Source of the DNA: Amphimedon queenslandica
Lineage: Eukaryota; Porifera; Demospongiae; Haplosclerida; Niphatidae
Length of the DNA stretch: 64,000 bases
Direction of reading: 5' to 3'
Assembly: GCF_000090795.2 (NCBI RefSeq)
Contig: NW_003546298.1
Coordinates: 255,554-319,553 of the forward strand
Numbering within the stretch: position 1 is the first letter of the stretch; the number at the start of each line of letters is the position of its first letter. The position numbers and the translations under genes are program-made. Shown here in pieces: positions 11,401 to 26,400 of this stretch. The notes beneath the pieces were generated by a model. It was not told the DNA's origin and searched no databases. It worked only from the letters and a program-made list of their open reading frames with translations.

Positions 11401-14400
11401 TTAATAACAGAATTGATATCTTTCAAAAATGGGTGATCAGGTATCACATATACTTCATCAAAGTAAGAACAAAGGCTGTCCCTATAAGTAATGGCATAAA
11501 ATGACACTCATTTTAAAAATAGAAACATCAATAATAAAATGTCCGTAAAAACAATTCCTATATTGTATGAACATACTTATTTGTGATAAACAGGTACGTA
11601 AAAATTTTAGTAATGATGTTAGAAAAAAGCGAAACCCAAGGAGTCAGGACCACAACAATCTCACTTAATAATGGACCCAATAGTGGAATAGAAACACTAC
11701 ATAAAATAATGATTTAATCATAATATTAAATAAAACCTCTGAATGAAACAATCCCAGGCTTCACAAGCTTTTTTGCACACTTCTAAGTTCTTAAATTTTT
11801 GACATAACCTATAAAATAAGAAATAAATACAAAAATTAACAGTAGTTTACCTAAGTAAAGCCATCACATTGACTCGGAACTTTGTTATATACTTACTCCC
11901 CATTATTACAATTAACGATGTCAAACTTGAAATAGCCTGAAAGGCAAAAAGTGTGACACAATAGTCACTAGTCATAACATGAGAAACTACCAAAACTACT
12001 ATTATTACACTGTAAATTATTTAAATCAAATTACAAAATCAGTTAGTGTTGAGCATTATTAATGATAATAAAAATAAAAGAAAATGCTCTATTTCTTTAT
12101 TTCATAAAAGAACAGTCTTTACCATAAGTCCTAAATCATGATCTTCATGTTCACAAGCTATCTCTAACTTAGCATCAAAAAACTTTAAAATACTTAGAAA
12201 ATTTGGTTCTAAATGATCAGCCTAGACAAGAAAAACAATAACTGAAGAATAAAATTGTACTAACTATTTCAACATCAGATGAAAGTGACATGCTTGATGG
12301 TGATTTCTGGACAGATGCTAAAAAAGTTATTCCAACAGTCACTTGACTAGGTGCAGAATACAACTGAAGCAATAACTGGTTTAAAATTTTGCTTCGACGG
12401 ACAACAAAAACCATATCCAAGTCAGGCATTATAGTCTAAAAATGTAGTAAAAGCATACACAAATAAAGAGCAAATGACACTTTCACAACTTAGGAGCATA
12501 AAATATTGAAGAAACAAAAAAATAATATAAGCTAAGGCTTGAAATAGGGAAAGCAAATGAAGGTATCACTGTTGTGTAAACACAAAACAGATATTTTGGG
12601 ACAAAGGAAAAAAATCAAATTCTTTGAACATTCATTGTACATGTAAATCAAAAAATTTTCATACATCCCCAGTAAGCTTTAGACCATAATAACTGTTAAT
12701 AAATATACTAATAAAGCTTTGTGTGCTTAATTTCTTCTTCAAAAGGCAGCACTTTGAACAAAGCTTTGAAACTTTTGTCCAGCCCTAGTTATAGTACAAG
12801 TCTCACCAGTAAAAATTGGAGATATTGCTTACATCTATTACCTTAAGAAACTGTAATGATAGTGATCGTCTGCTTTCGCTACATTTGCAAATTAAGTTAC
12901 TAAATATGTAGTGAAAATTGGCAACCAATAGTTCTCCAATAGTCTAAAAATACAAAATAATTTCAAAGTCAATAATACAAAAAAACTGGTCAGAAATGAT
13001 AACACAAAATCGATTGTTGACACGAAACAAAAAGAATTAATTATTATTATTGGGCAAATTTTGAAAGTACTAAGGAAGAGATGGAGGTCAAAATAAAGTA
13101 CATGTATGCATTTCATTATAAATCTAGTAAACTCTCTTTCTGCAAGACAGGCTTTAGTTTGAAAAGCTAAGTTGTCATATCAAACAAGACTAAATGATGC
13201 ATACTGCATAACTGTACATTACAAAATAAAACAGTACAACATGTTGCTAAAAATAGAAATATGCTCTATTTTTGGTCACATGCTGCTCAGTTGTTAGAAA
13301 CAAGTTGCTATGTGTTGAGCTGTTCATGTTGCTTGGTTGCTAGCAACAGGTTGCCTTGTATGGGGAAGGCCTTTATGATTTCTTTGGTGAACTATATCAT
13401 GCACTACAAACATGAGATAAGGTACATTTAGCAGCAAATCAAAATTTTTTTACAAATCTAAATGAATGATATTATTATTACAAAATTTCTAATGCACAAA
13501 GTCAATTCTATGGTCTACAATGTAACTCTCAAGAAGATCAAGACTGTAAAACAGCTTTAGTCAAGCAGAATATTTTAACCAACTTTTATGTGCATATGTA
13601 ATGTCAGTAAAATTATGGTGCACAAAAGAAAACTAACTAGGCCAATGTAAAACATTAAGAGTGAGCAAAACGATTAATTTTGATTAGTATTACAATGTTT
13701 AAACATTGATGTAGTCATATAGCTTAAGACTAAATGTTGACGTCAATACACTGTTGGAAAACTTCTATTTACGGAAATTTTATAGTTTGTTCTAACTATG
13801 AGTTAAGAATCACTGCAGTTATTAATTGCTTATAGCAAGAAAGATAGCTAGAGCAGTTACTGTCTCACTGGTAGCTTAGAAAATCTTCTTTTTGACTGAC
13901 ATGATGAGCCTAATGGATTTAAGCTTTTATTCTGAGATTCAAAAAGATTTTATAGCTGCTTTCTAAACTTTCTTGCTGCTTTGAGAATTGTCTGGGTAAC
14001 AATTGAGTCTTATCTTGTTGTTGTAAGTAAGCTCAAGACATTGTTGGTTTCATCAGTAGCCTTCATATTTGCCATTTTATATCATTGCAACCACACCCAA
14101 ATCAATGAAAAGAATAACCTTATTATTGGCTAGTGCGCACGTGAGCAGTAGTTACATGATTTAACTTTAATAACAGTTAGATGACCGGTAAAAACAGATG
14201 CTTTCTTGCCTTAGTGAGGTTCACTTTTGCTCATCCAAAATTCTAAAAACACTGAATACACTATATGAGCAGCAATGGTAAAATATGCTGTTAAAATATA
14301 ATATGTAGTAAACTTTAATTACAATTTACTTTGTTAAATTTTTCTGCAATAAAAGTTAGACATTGCAATACATGATTAGATCCTTCAGCAACAAGTAGTG

Positions 14401-17400
14401 ATATAAATGGATCATGTATTGACTGAAGAAATTCTTCAACTGTTTTATAACCAAATACATTTGAAATCTGTTAAACAAAAATAAAAAAATTAGTTAAATT
14501 TACATGTATAATATGTACCTCAGCACAAAAGTTTTTTTTCAAATTTGAACAAAGAATCATAAATGGTTTTTCATTTAGAATTTCCACTAAAAGCTATTAA
14601 TTGGTAAAAATAACAGCAATACATTAAGCAAAGACAAATGTATATGTACTTCACAAATTTGATGTTTCAAAGGCAATGGTAGCTTCCCAGAAGCAAGCCT
14701 ATGAAATCTACAGAGCTCTTTTATCTAAAAAATTATCGGTATAAATAAAATCAATAAGCACAAAACCTCATTAAAAGCTGCAGCTTTAATCACAATACTA
14801 CCACGAAGTAACATTTCTAGAAGTAGAATGACACAATGTCTAAAAACGTTATTGTTCTTGAATCTGTAAAATGGATAGCAAGTACTACAATAGGAAGAAT
14901 AGCTACCTTCCTAAGCAGCCCAAAATATCAATAGATACTTTACTTCGTCTGAAAAAATCACAAAATGCATCATTCAATGACAACACTTACAAACTTTGTG
15001 TGACAGGATAAAGCTAATAGTGTTAATTTACGCAAAAACGGATGGTTAGATATATCACCTTCGTAGGAGCCCCATAAATTAAACAAAATTGCAGAATGCT
15101 TCCTATTAATGAAAACACTATAATTTGAAAATTGTTGAGTCAGAGCTTTAAAAATTTTGTAAACCAGAGCAAATATAAAATTAAAATTATTTGAAAATGT
15201 TACAACTATATAAATAGTAATTAAACACAGTACAAGACTGTGTCTGTTAAAATTAATGACAAAAATGGTAATCATACTTTTCAAGCACAATGCATAGCAT
15301 TTCATAAGTTATAATATGCTGCCTAATGTAACTTAAAAGGACGTTCATCTCTCCGGTCCCTGGTTATAATTAAATTAATAGGATTATTAAAATTAGCACA
15401 AACAATGTCAAAATCATTTGAACGAAACAACCTAAATTTCATAACTACCAAAATTAAAAATACATGTATAAGGCTAGCCCAAATACATAGAAGTGAATCC
15501 ACAAAAATAGATAACTGACCCAAATGAGGATACAACTTCAATATCTTCATGATCCATTAAGGAAAGCAAAGGAAATAAAGCATCCTGATCTATTAAATAC
15601 ACAATAATATTAAAACTACTGTACACAAATGTAAAGTACATTTTGTTTATAACACTTACTAATAAATGAACAAATCTTAATGGAGCTTTCAAGTGTTGCT
15701 AATAGAAAATATAAAAATAATAATAAGAATAAAAAATTGAATTTATGATTTAATTGAAAAAGAAAAGTTAAAAGTGTCTGTCAAAAATTATTAACAGACA
15801 CGAAGTCCCACCAAAAAAGACATTATAAATACACTTACATATCAAAATGTGCTTTGACTTTTCCTCATTTAATATTATAAAGTTCAAAATTTTGCAGTAA
15901 GTTGACGACAAGAGTTCATTATCTAAAAAGAATGGAATAGTTAGATTTAGATAATGCCTAGACTTGAGGAAAAATTTCAGTACATTATGAATATATTTAT
16001 TATTTTGAAAGTTTTACAAGGTCCAGTCACAAAATACATGTATCCAGATGTATGCATGACACACTGACATAGTACATAACATATCTGTTAATAACATAGA
16101 TACATGTAGATATGCTCCAAAAATACAATTTTATTACATTTTCATTATAATGTGACACTTTGACATCCAGCTCTCAAATACAAAAGGACAAACTTTAAAA
16201 TGAATATACTTACAATAGCTCATTATCTTTACATACACAATGTACATGCACATCAACATACATGGTAAATAAAAGCTTACTGATTGGAGCATTAGCTTCA
16301 ACAATATGCTGATAGTCACTGTTATCAATAAAAAATGTTTCTTGTGACAGCCTCCACTCCAACGAACTGTTATGAAAATCAATATTTACTTTACAAATGA
16401 AAGGCTAACCGTGTTATTTTAACTCCAGTTACAATGTAACATAACAGTAGAGCATGTTTTGATAACTGCAAGAGCATTGACTCTGTCCAGCTATAGCTTG
16501 CAGCATCACTACAAAAAATTTTTTTTAAGTAAAAGAGTTTGTACATTACAGGGTAAAGAATCTTTAGCTACATACATGCAGTGCATTATAGTACTCACTT
16601 CACTAATTCATTTAAAAACAAAATAGCCTCATTGGAGTCCAACTCATACATAACTAAGGGCAATATTCGAATAAGTTCAACTTTCAAAGCTAGAACTCCA
16701 GTAACCTAATAAAAAACTAAAAATTCAAAAATATCTTATTAAATAGTAGGACTAAAACGAATAGTGAGGTATTTAAATATTCACTTGTTATAGCAATATT
16801 CAAATAGTTTTTTGCTATTCAAACTATTCACATCATAAAATTATTAATAGTTATTGCAATCCTTAATGGCTATGCCTGGGACGTGTCACCTGCACAGGCT
16901 GCTTTCTCAGTCTGTTTCTTGGTCTTTTTACTTACCAGCTCACTAAGTACTGATGCTGTGGCCAGAGAAAGAGGGTCAGAATCTCTAAAAAGTCTAGTTT
17001 GGCATCATCTTGAAAAGATTAACAGCAAAAAGGTAGTTCATAATCATTCAAAAAAAACAGTTGAATCATTCAAAAATTTGTTTGTTTAGCATGCCAATTA
17101 TTTGAATAGTAAAAAGTACTATTCATTTCAGCCCTATTAAATATCACTGAAACAAGCGTAACAGGGTAAAAAATATTCCTATAATTGATTTCACCACCTT
17201 GCAAGTACAACTTGGTCATTATTAAGACTTATAGAGGTTCTCTGTACCTTCTAATGCTTCTAGAGAAGTCTTTAGACAGTATCTCTATGTTCTCTTGCTG
17301 TTAGAAAGTTCTTAACTTTGTCCCATGTGTAAGCCGCCATTTTGTTTGCCGTGGCCACACCCAATCACGTAAAGGAGCATGGGCGGGTGGTTGCTAAGGC

Positions 17401-20400
17401 TTGTTATTTCTCCAATACAACGTGTATAGAAGAAATGTAAGTGTGGACATACAAGTAAATATATATATATATATAGATAGCGCAACAGTGAAATCAATTA
17501 TAGGAACGACCTGGGGGCTATGCCCCCAGGTCGTTAAAAAGTCTTGTTACCTCTTACTGAAAGGAATAGAATAACACATACCATATACTAATTTTTATCG
17601 TGATTAGAAATATCTTGGAAACTGCAAAAATGCTGCTGCACTTACATGTATGTCCACATTATAACAAAATACATGTAAGTGCATATGTACATTGTACATC
17701 TCAAGCAGTGCACCACAAGGCAACAAGGATACAGAATTTCACAATAGACTATAATGTAAAATCTACAAATACACTTCACTTTGAAAACAAATCCCTATAC
17801 AGTGGAACATTTAAGGACAAAGCATATTTTAGCCATAAGCAAACATCTAACCTAGATTGTATATGTAAAACATATTCTGTACATCTTAAGCAATTTAAAA
17901 AATGTGGTAACTACTGTATAGTGAAAAATTTCAGATGCAGTTAAATTTGGTGAATTCCAAAATTTTGGTAATTGGCAAATTTTACTTTGGTAAATTAGTG
18001 GCCAAGTGCCATTGCGCATGTGTATAATGGCTCAAAATGGTGGAATTTATTTTTGCGAATGGCTATCAAAATGCCTAATTTAATTCTCTCCAAAACTTAC
18101 TGGTGTACAGTACATACTTGTACGCAACTTCAAAGCTACTTTGAATTTAGAAAGTGCATCTAAAAAGAATTGTACTCCTCTAGGTGACATGCAGCTCACT
18201 ATAAGGCTTGTCCCAACACACAGACAGACAGACAGACAGACACAGACAGACAAACAGACATAGACCCACATATACCATTCCTTTCCTAACAACTTCCAAA
18301 AGAATGTCACCATTGCAAACATAATGTAGAGCACATAAAGCATGAATAGCCAAATCCAAATTGACTATAAACAAATAATAATAACACCATTTGAAAGATA
18401 CAGAGCAAATTACTTTCTTCAATTTCAGTAATCCACTGAAAATCAGCTCCATTATAAGATGGTTTATGATGAATAATGCTTTCCTAAAGTGCATAGTTCA
18501 AAGGAGGCATAAAATTATATAATAAGTGGTGCTAAAAAAGTATATTAAAAATACTTTTGAGGAATAGTTTGAGAGAATATAAAGACACTGATTTTTCTGA
18601 GCCAAAAACAAGTCACCTAAATGTACGTACAAACACAAAATTTAAGAGAGTATTATCAACATACATGTACACTGTAATATTAAGGCAATAACAATCATAA
18701 GAAACCAGAGTATTAGGAGAAAAACATTCACAAAATAGGTCAAAAGCATAGTTGGGGCTCATATAAAAAGACTACTTACTGAGACTAACACAGTCATGTA
18801 TATATGTTGTTTTTATCTTAGAGAAGTCGTTATAAAGTACCGGGATACATCATACATGCCTTTTCATGATGTTAAAAAGCTCATAACTTATAGTCCTGTA
18901 ACCTGCCATTTCATATGCCTTTGGCAGCACTCATTTCACAAATAGAGAAGGGGTGAACTGGCAGTTAAGGCATCTTAATTGTTACTTTTCCAAAAGAGCA
19001 TAAATTGTCCTTCAGTGCGTACAAAAAGGCTACAGTTGTAGTAAACTGTGCGGGCGTTTAATCGGTAAAACACGGTATGCGTATCTATACTTGGAGATTC
19101 TTAGTACCAGGCGTTTATTCAAGCCTGGCCTTTATTTGAACATTTACGGTACATAGTAAATCACACACTCACATACATTATTGATAAGTAATAACATTTG
19201 TACCCTTCCCCAAACATGTGTATAGTAAGGACTATAACTTTATTACTAATAGCCACAAGAGTACAGAATACTTAAAGAGAGTATCCAACAGCCCTATAGC
19301 AGGCTGATGCATGAGGGCATATTTGTTCAAAGTCACAATCCGCATACTCCAGTATACTTGTCAATGAATATTATTATCTTGTAGACAGTTGAGTTGCTAT
19401 TGTCAAAAATTGGCAAGTGCTTTGGGCACAAACTCATGGATACCAGCAGGGCTGCCTTTGTCGTTCATCTTTCCAGTCTTCTTTATGTATTGAAAGATAT
19501 TTCCAAGTTTTTTAAAGCTTAGGGCTAGAAAATGTTGCCACATGCTTGATCACATGATATGGTAAGTATACTGGAGTATGCGGATTATGACTTTGAGTAA
19601 ATACATGCTCATGCATCAGCCTGCTATAGGGCTGCTGGATACTCTCTTTAAGTATTATGTACTCTTGATAGCCACAAAATTAAAGTTAATTAACATTTAC
19701 TTTGTGACATTAAACAGCCAATAGAAATCAAGCAGGTGTAAACTAACTTCAAAACCTAAAAAAGACTTACTCAATATACCATAGGGGTAGTAAATTTGGA
19801 GGGTATAAATTTTCATGTTTTAGTAAAAAGCTCTTAATTCCTAAATTTTGCGTCTTTGCCTGGGCACTTGAACTACATGAAAGTCATTGATTTTCACATG
19901 CTGCACATTCGCAGTGAGCATTTCCACGGTATTAATTTTAGTGATTAAGAAGTCAACCACAAAATCCAAAAAAGTAAATACCCCACAGAATTTATACCCG
20001 TATGGTAACTTTAGAAATACAAGAATGAAAATAATAATGTTCATATAAATTTAGCAAAAAATTATATAGCTACATACCTTATATTCAGTATCAGAATTTA
20101 TAAATTTTACAGAAACAGCGTCCAATAATTCTAACATACCAGCAAACTCATTCCTCTCAAGCCAAAATTTTAACGCCTCATAATGTTTCACTGAGCAACC
20201 AGCCACAAGTCTCAAAATAGAGGAAAGAGTCTCTAAGTTAGCCAATGAAGCAAACTAAATGTAATATCAATAATATATAAAATAATTTACCAATACAATG
20301 TACCTGAGATTCAATAGACTGAGACAATTTTTGTCCACAAGAAAACATTATATGACATAGCAGCTTTATCAAGGAATTTGAATATTTTCTAAATTATAAG

Positions 20401-23400
20401 ACAATTTCTGATGTGCATGAAAGATAAAAAAATAGATGCATGCTATCATGTTACATTCAAAGTTATTGAACTTCAAAAAAGGGCAGAAAAACAAGATGTC
20501 TTATACCTAAAGTTTAAGTGGCTGTACTAGACAGTGCATACTTCATCCATTTATTTTTAATTTCGAAAATTTTGTGAAATTTTTAAGATTTAAAAAATTG
20601 AATTTGTTGGAATAATTTAACACAGTACAAAATGGTAGAATAGTGAAATTTGCAAAAAATTATTTTTGTGAGCAGAAAATGATCACCCCTTTTTCCAGTA
20701 CTTAAAATGGTATATTTTTCTGGTACTATAAAAAACAACAATGTTACAATTGTACCTCTCATTTTGCCTTTTTTGTCCATACTGAGGAGCTGAACCTTTC
20801 AGTTTCTTCTTAAAAGCAGGATGTGGGTGCTCAATGCTAACAAGAAATATTGTTTCATAAACACAAAAGACTACAATTAACTTAATAGGAATGAAACTAA
20901 TAAATTAACATGCAAGTACAAAAATATAACTCTAAAGTCAGGAAACATTTATTGCACATGATACTAACATGGCAAACTTACAAAAGCTATTATGCAAAAG
21001 CAAAGCACTAGGTAGTATACTATACATGTACATGTATATTGTACTACAATACTAAAACCCAGTACCAAGAGCTACACTGACATAATGATAGTAGGCTCAA
21101 GCTAAAAATTCTGGATCATAATATAAAATTTATAGTACTAATTAGCTTTTTGCCAAACATGAATACATGAAAGTCAAAACAATACAATGATTTAAAGGAA
21201 AAGGAAAATATAGCAATGGAAATGCATTTACTTGTGAAATTTCAATGATTCATTGCATTTAGACTAGAAATAAACTTTAAAACATGTAGCACAATTGGTA
21301 ACAACTTACTATTACGGCTAATTCATTAAACAAAGCTTTTTCCAATAGCAAAATAAAAGGCTAGTCAAATATGAGAAAAATAATGATTCACTTTATGATT
21401 GATGACAATGATTTCTTTATGATACAATTAATTTCAATTACTTATACCTTCAGATTAGAATTAGTATCTGTAATATAATGAAGCAAGTATCTTATTTTTG
21501 ATAATGACAGCACTCCAACCAGCCAGCAGTTATACAAAAGGTGACCAACACAATCCTAAAGTAGTCAGGCAAAAAAATGCTCTTTCAAACATGATGATTG
21601 TGCAGAAGCCAAATTTTGCTAGGCATATACATACTATCACTTAAGATTATAAAATCAAATAGGCTAAAGCTTAAAAATTAGTTCTGAACAAAAGCAGCTA
21701 GAAAAGAAATACAATAAAATTTGACTAATATTCTGCAATTTAACATAAATGTAACACATAATAAAATACAAAATCTGTCATTTAATTTATAAAAAAAGTG
21801 TTACAATACAATAATATTATGGTAGACAGCATAATTTTTGTGAAAAGAATTTAAAAAATAGCTTTTTGACAAATTCATGACACTAGCAGCTTGTGAAGGT
21901 CTATGGCATGTGCAAATGAGATAAAAACAGTAAATACAAAGTAAGTCAGCTGCTGAATCTAAATGTAAGTACTATGAAATTTAAAAATTAAAGTGTACTG
22001 TTCAGTTAATAAGTCTGGCTAAAAAAATTAATATTACAAAAAAGTGCAAAAACACAAGAACTGATAAAACATACCTGAAAAATTATGGTACTTGATTTGT
22101 ATATACCAGTATAAGTAAGTTGAAGTAAAGCAACAGCTAATTGGTCAAAAAATCTCAATGGAGCCAAGATTTCTCGGTCACTAGTACCAAAAACAAGATC
22201 ACAACAAGAAACCAAAGACTGAAGGTAGTCAGTACTATAAATTAAAAAGAGGAAAACGTTGCTTAAAATTTGTATACAAAGTTGTACAAACATTACTACA
22301 ACTGGAATTTATTAAGAGATTGCTGGTGCATGGTTCTACCAAAGTGATACACAATGCATACAAAAATGTAAAATCATACATGTTAGTGATATATGAACTT
22401 AAAGTTATATCAGTAGGTGCATCAGAGACACATTTACAAATGTACAAATTTCATTTAAATGCCTGCTGAAGCATTCAAATGGCCTATTAAAGAAGGAACA
22501 TTCCAATGTTCCAACATTTGCTCAAGCCTTACTTGAAAGCAAAACTTACCGAGGACCATGACTAAGTAAGTCAAGCAATAGCCAGCACAGTGAGTCTAAT
22601 ATCTGCGGTGGCATTGTAACACCATTGGATAATGATGTTGCTATAAACTTTAAAGAAACCTATAAAGTAAAAATTGTCATATACATGCAATTGCTTGAAT
22701 ATAAAAAAGGGAGAATGAAATCTAAGTGAGTTCTGTGAAACAAATGAAGTGACTAACATTCCTGATTTGATGATTGTGGTTCTTAGATAATAAAATAAGA
22801 TGATTCCAATCAAGTTCCATTGGAAATGGACCAATGTTTTCGAGAAGATTATGAAGCAGGTTACTACACATATAAATAAAAGAATTACAGAACTTATGGT
22901 AAATATTATAAAGAGCACATGATAAGTATTAGTTACAATACATGTATATCCCAGTAAAGAGTGCTGTATGGCAACTAAAGACACAAGGGGTGGAGTTGAG
23001 ATAACAATACAGCACAAGGTGTAAAGTTCTAACTAAGTACTGTGTCGAATGTATGGTATCTACTGTAATTTAATAAATAAAAGCAGGGCGCCTATTATCT
23101 AGAATGGTATTGCATGGACCCCGAAAAAGTAAAAAAACTAGGGCCCATGAGCTGGTTTCACACCAGTGACCTCATGCAGGAGCGTAAGGAAGCATCCACA
23201 AGGCATTGGAATTACATGAGGGCTACATTTATGTATTTATAATCCAATTGTATTGCTACCCCGGTGTTTATTGGCATCCAGCTTTTATATTAAGGATATA
23301 CGGTAAGTAGGCACATCAAATGCATTCACAAAATACAATCATAGAAAATTTTTCTGCAGTCTTTGATGCCCTATTAAGGTTTAGACAAGACTAATAGACA

Positions 23401-26400
23401 TTTAAAATTCCACTGTGTCTATGCTATGGCAGACAATTTTCTTTGAAATGCAACATGACTTGGTTTCTTGATGGCCAATACAAGAATGCCTTAATTAATT
23501 GGGCTACAAAAAGACAGCAAAAAGGCAATAATGGTGGTAAAGGAGTATTGCCAGCCTGTTCTGTAACATGCAGAGCAGTTTCTCTTCTTCCCTGGTCACG
23601 CATTTCTGCCAGCCATTGCAAAACAAACAACTTACACTTACTTCTGGTGCTAATTAACTGTTGTAATATGTGGAAAAATTAAAGAGGCATTGCCTTTGAT
23701 ATACCCATGAAGTACACTGTAAAACAATGTAATATTTGGTGGTACAACTTGATAATAAGGGGATTTAAAAAATTGCTGCTACAATGAAATCAAAATTTTG
23801 ACTAAGACATATAATAGTAATTCTATGAAAACTTATATGATGCGCTAACAATGTCATATTAGTTTGAACTGCGCAATAATAATTAATACAAGCAAGACCT
23901 TGCTTATATAAAAAGGGCCAGTTAGATAAACACATTATGTTAGAGTTTGTATGTAAGTACAAGTGCAAAATACATGCAGAGTTACCAACATACAGAAGTG
24001 ATAACAAGATAACATTAATTTCTACGTTTGATTTTAACTGCAATATGCCAGCTTGAAGGTCTGAAGAGAAATTTTTCTGAAAAATGAACTAAAACACATT
24101 AATGCAAAGGAACTTCAAACCTGATGAAATGTGAAAAGACTAACAGGAGGAAACTGTACATTACCATGTTCAGAAAATGACAATACTACAATATCTAGAG
24201 AACAAATTATTTGTCCATGCAATCATAGATGAAAAAAGTATAAATACACACACCTTTAATCACTCGGAGAAGTCCTGCAGTAAGATAAGAGAAGAGTTTT
24301 CGATCTTTTAGGAACAATAACTACAGTACAAGGAAATACATATAATATTGATGCAAGTGTCATGTGTAATGTCATGCAAAATCTTTAGTACTTGTGTGCA
24401 ATCAATGCATATGCTTTAAAACTAAAACACAAAATGCAATAATAATTTTGGAATGCTTACGTACACATGACTACATCACAGGCACATCCTGAACTTGCTC
24501 TCACATGGTTATACACACATGCTACTTTATAGTGCATTTATTTTATGGTAATTTAAACCCTGTTTAAATAAGGCTAACGGGGAAGGATGGGCTTGGGCTG
24601 CGCATGCATAGTATTGCTGTATCAGGCTGGAGGGTTGCTAGGATCATCTTGTCTTCTGTCATATCCAATTTATTCTTTACCTGAAGTGGAAGCAGTGTTC
24701 TTGTCTCGGTGGTCGTTTCTGAAGCTGCTGCGATGACGACAAGTAAGAATCTGCCGCCGTTCTCTGAAGAACAGTTGCGCTACTTGACTTACTTGGTGGG
24801 ATGCGAACCGAGAGGTAGGTCGAGGTTACTGAGAGCCCACAGGACTAGGAGTGTCTTCCAAGGTGCTGGGCGCTGACGCCGAGAGGCAACCCGTCCTGAG
24901 GGTGAGTTAGTACAGAAATTATAGTTCATGTTGACTGTAAGCTAGCATGTGAAAAAGCTGAAGGTGTGGCGCGGGTGGGCCCGCCAGCCTGAGGCTTTCC
25001 CCTCTGGTGTCTCCCGTGTTGTTAGCTTGCTTAGTTACAAATGTAGTCTGGCTTTGCTGGCCCTCCCCCCACCTTTTATGGCTGGCACATTTGTGAGAGG
25101 ATGGGGTGCATTGTTTGCTCGCTGGCCTAATGCACACATCAGCAATCACCTAATTACCACTGGCAGGCTCTATGCAATTATTTTATTTTATGTTTATTTA
25201 TTTATTCAGCAGTTACTTGATTACCACTGGCTGGCTCTACACAATTTCCAATTTTATTTTGTTTTATGTTGATTTATTCATTCAGCAGTGACCCCATTAC
25301 TGCTGGCTGGCTCTATGCAATTTCCAACTTTATTTGATATTATTTTGTTAATTTATTTATTCAGCATTTACCCGATTACCTTATGTGCTTTGGGGACAAT
25401 GCCACACCCAATCTCTCTTACCCATGCACACACCTTTTAAGGTCAACCCCCAGCTGTGGGGGCATCGTTTGCAGGGCTTACTTTACAACCCCCTCCCGGT
25501 GTCGGTCCAGATATCCCCGGCTATTCCACGCCTTGTGGTTCCACAGAAGGTGGTCTTAAAGGGCCAGTTCGTTGACATGGCAGAACTCCTTCCCAATTAT
25601 TGGAGGTGGGAGGAGTCACAGCTTCCAGGCTCTAATATACGCTCCCCCCTTGGCACCCTCCCATCACTGACATCACCATCTGGGTGGAGTATTTTACACT
25701 CATGGCAGGTGTAATCTGCTCCCGCTATCCTGAGAAGGCCATCCAGTTGTTCTAGTATCTTAGGACGATGGTCAGAGTGAGCAAGAAGTTTGAGGGGAAC
25801 TCCTGGGTATCCTGTGATCCTGCTTTTCACCGACTAGCAGCAAACTCGTTGCTCCTTCGATTGGGGGGGGGGGTAATCGAGCCAAATGAAGCCTTTACCG
25901 GGAGGGCCTGCATTAAGGCCTGCTGTGCCCACTGCCTAAAGGACTCTCACCCAACAAAGTTATGCCCATTGCTTCCAACGTAAAAATGGTCCCACCCTCC
26001 TCGCCGAGATGCACCGCCTGCCTCAGGAGTCCCATTGTGCGGCCTGCTCAACAGTCTGAATGGGAACTCCTGCAGGTTCCAGGATTGCCAGTTTGCCCAC
26101 ATATGCTCCCTTTGCCGTAAAGGTGGTCACCCAGCTTCAGCCTGCCATCAGCGACGTAGGCAGGGAGCTCCACAGTCTCCAAAAGCTGCAAGCTCTTGGC
26201 CGGCCACACTAATTGTTACTTGCCGGCTACTCATTAACTGCTGGCCCCATTGTATTATTGTTCATGTAGCATGTTTTTTGCATCCATTATCATTGATTCT
26301 TTGCTTTTGCTCATTATTTAAGTTAATAAATTTAATTGAAGAGAGTGTATGGTTGATTGCATGTGCGATGTGCCTGTGATCACAGTGTCCATGTCTCCTA

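Larger units (their letters stand above)
18484..20077. other. ATR intron with MITEs
   Basis: Between the ATR exons at 20078 and 18483. It holds a foldback fragment near 19045-19150 and the CAAGAGT-type MITE at 19256-19667. The minus-strand open frame at 19841-20044 has no recognisable content. Confidence 0.6.

Noticed and set aside
18080-18494. Cys/Val/Leu/Ser-rich minus-strand frames that look like a membrane protein
   Set aside because: The repetitive part is the CAGA microsatellite read in reverse; the rest overlaps ATR exons.
22571-23017. 148-codon minus-strand open frame
   Set aside because: It overlaps two ATR exons in a different frame and crosses an intron; the hydrophobic Phe/Ile-rich product comes from AT-rich sequence.
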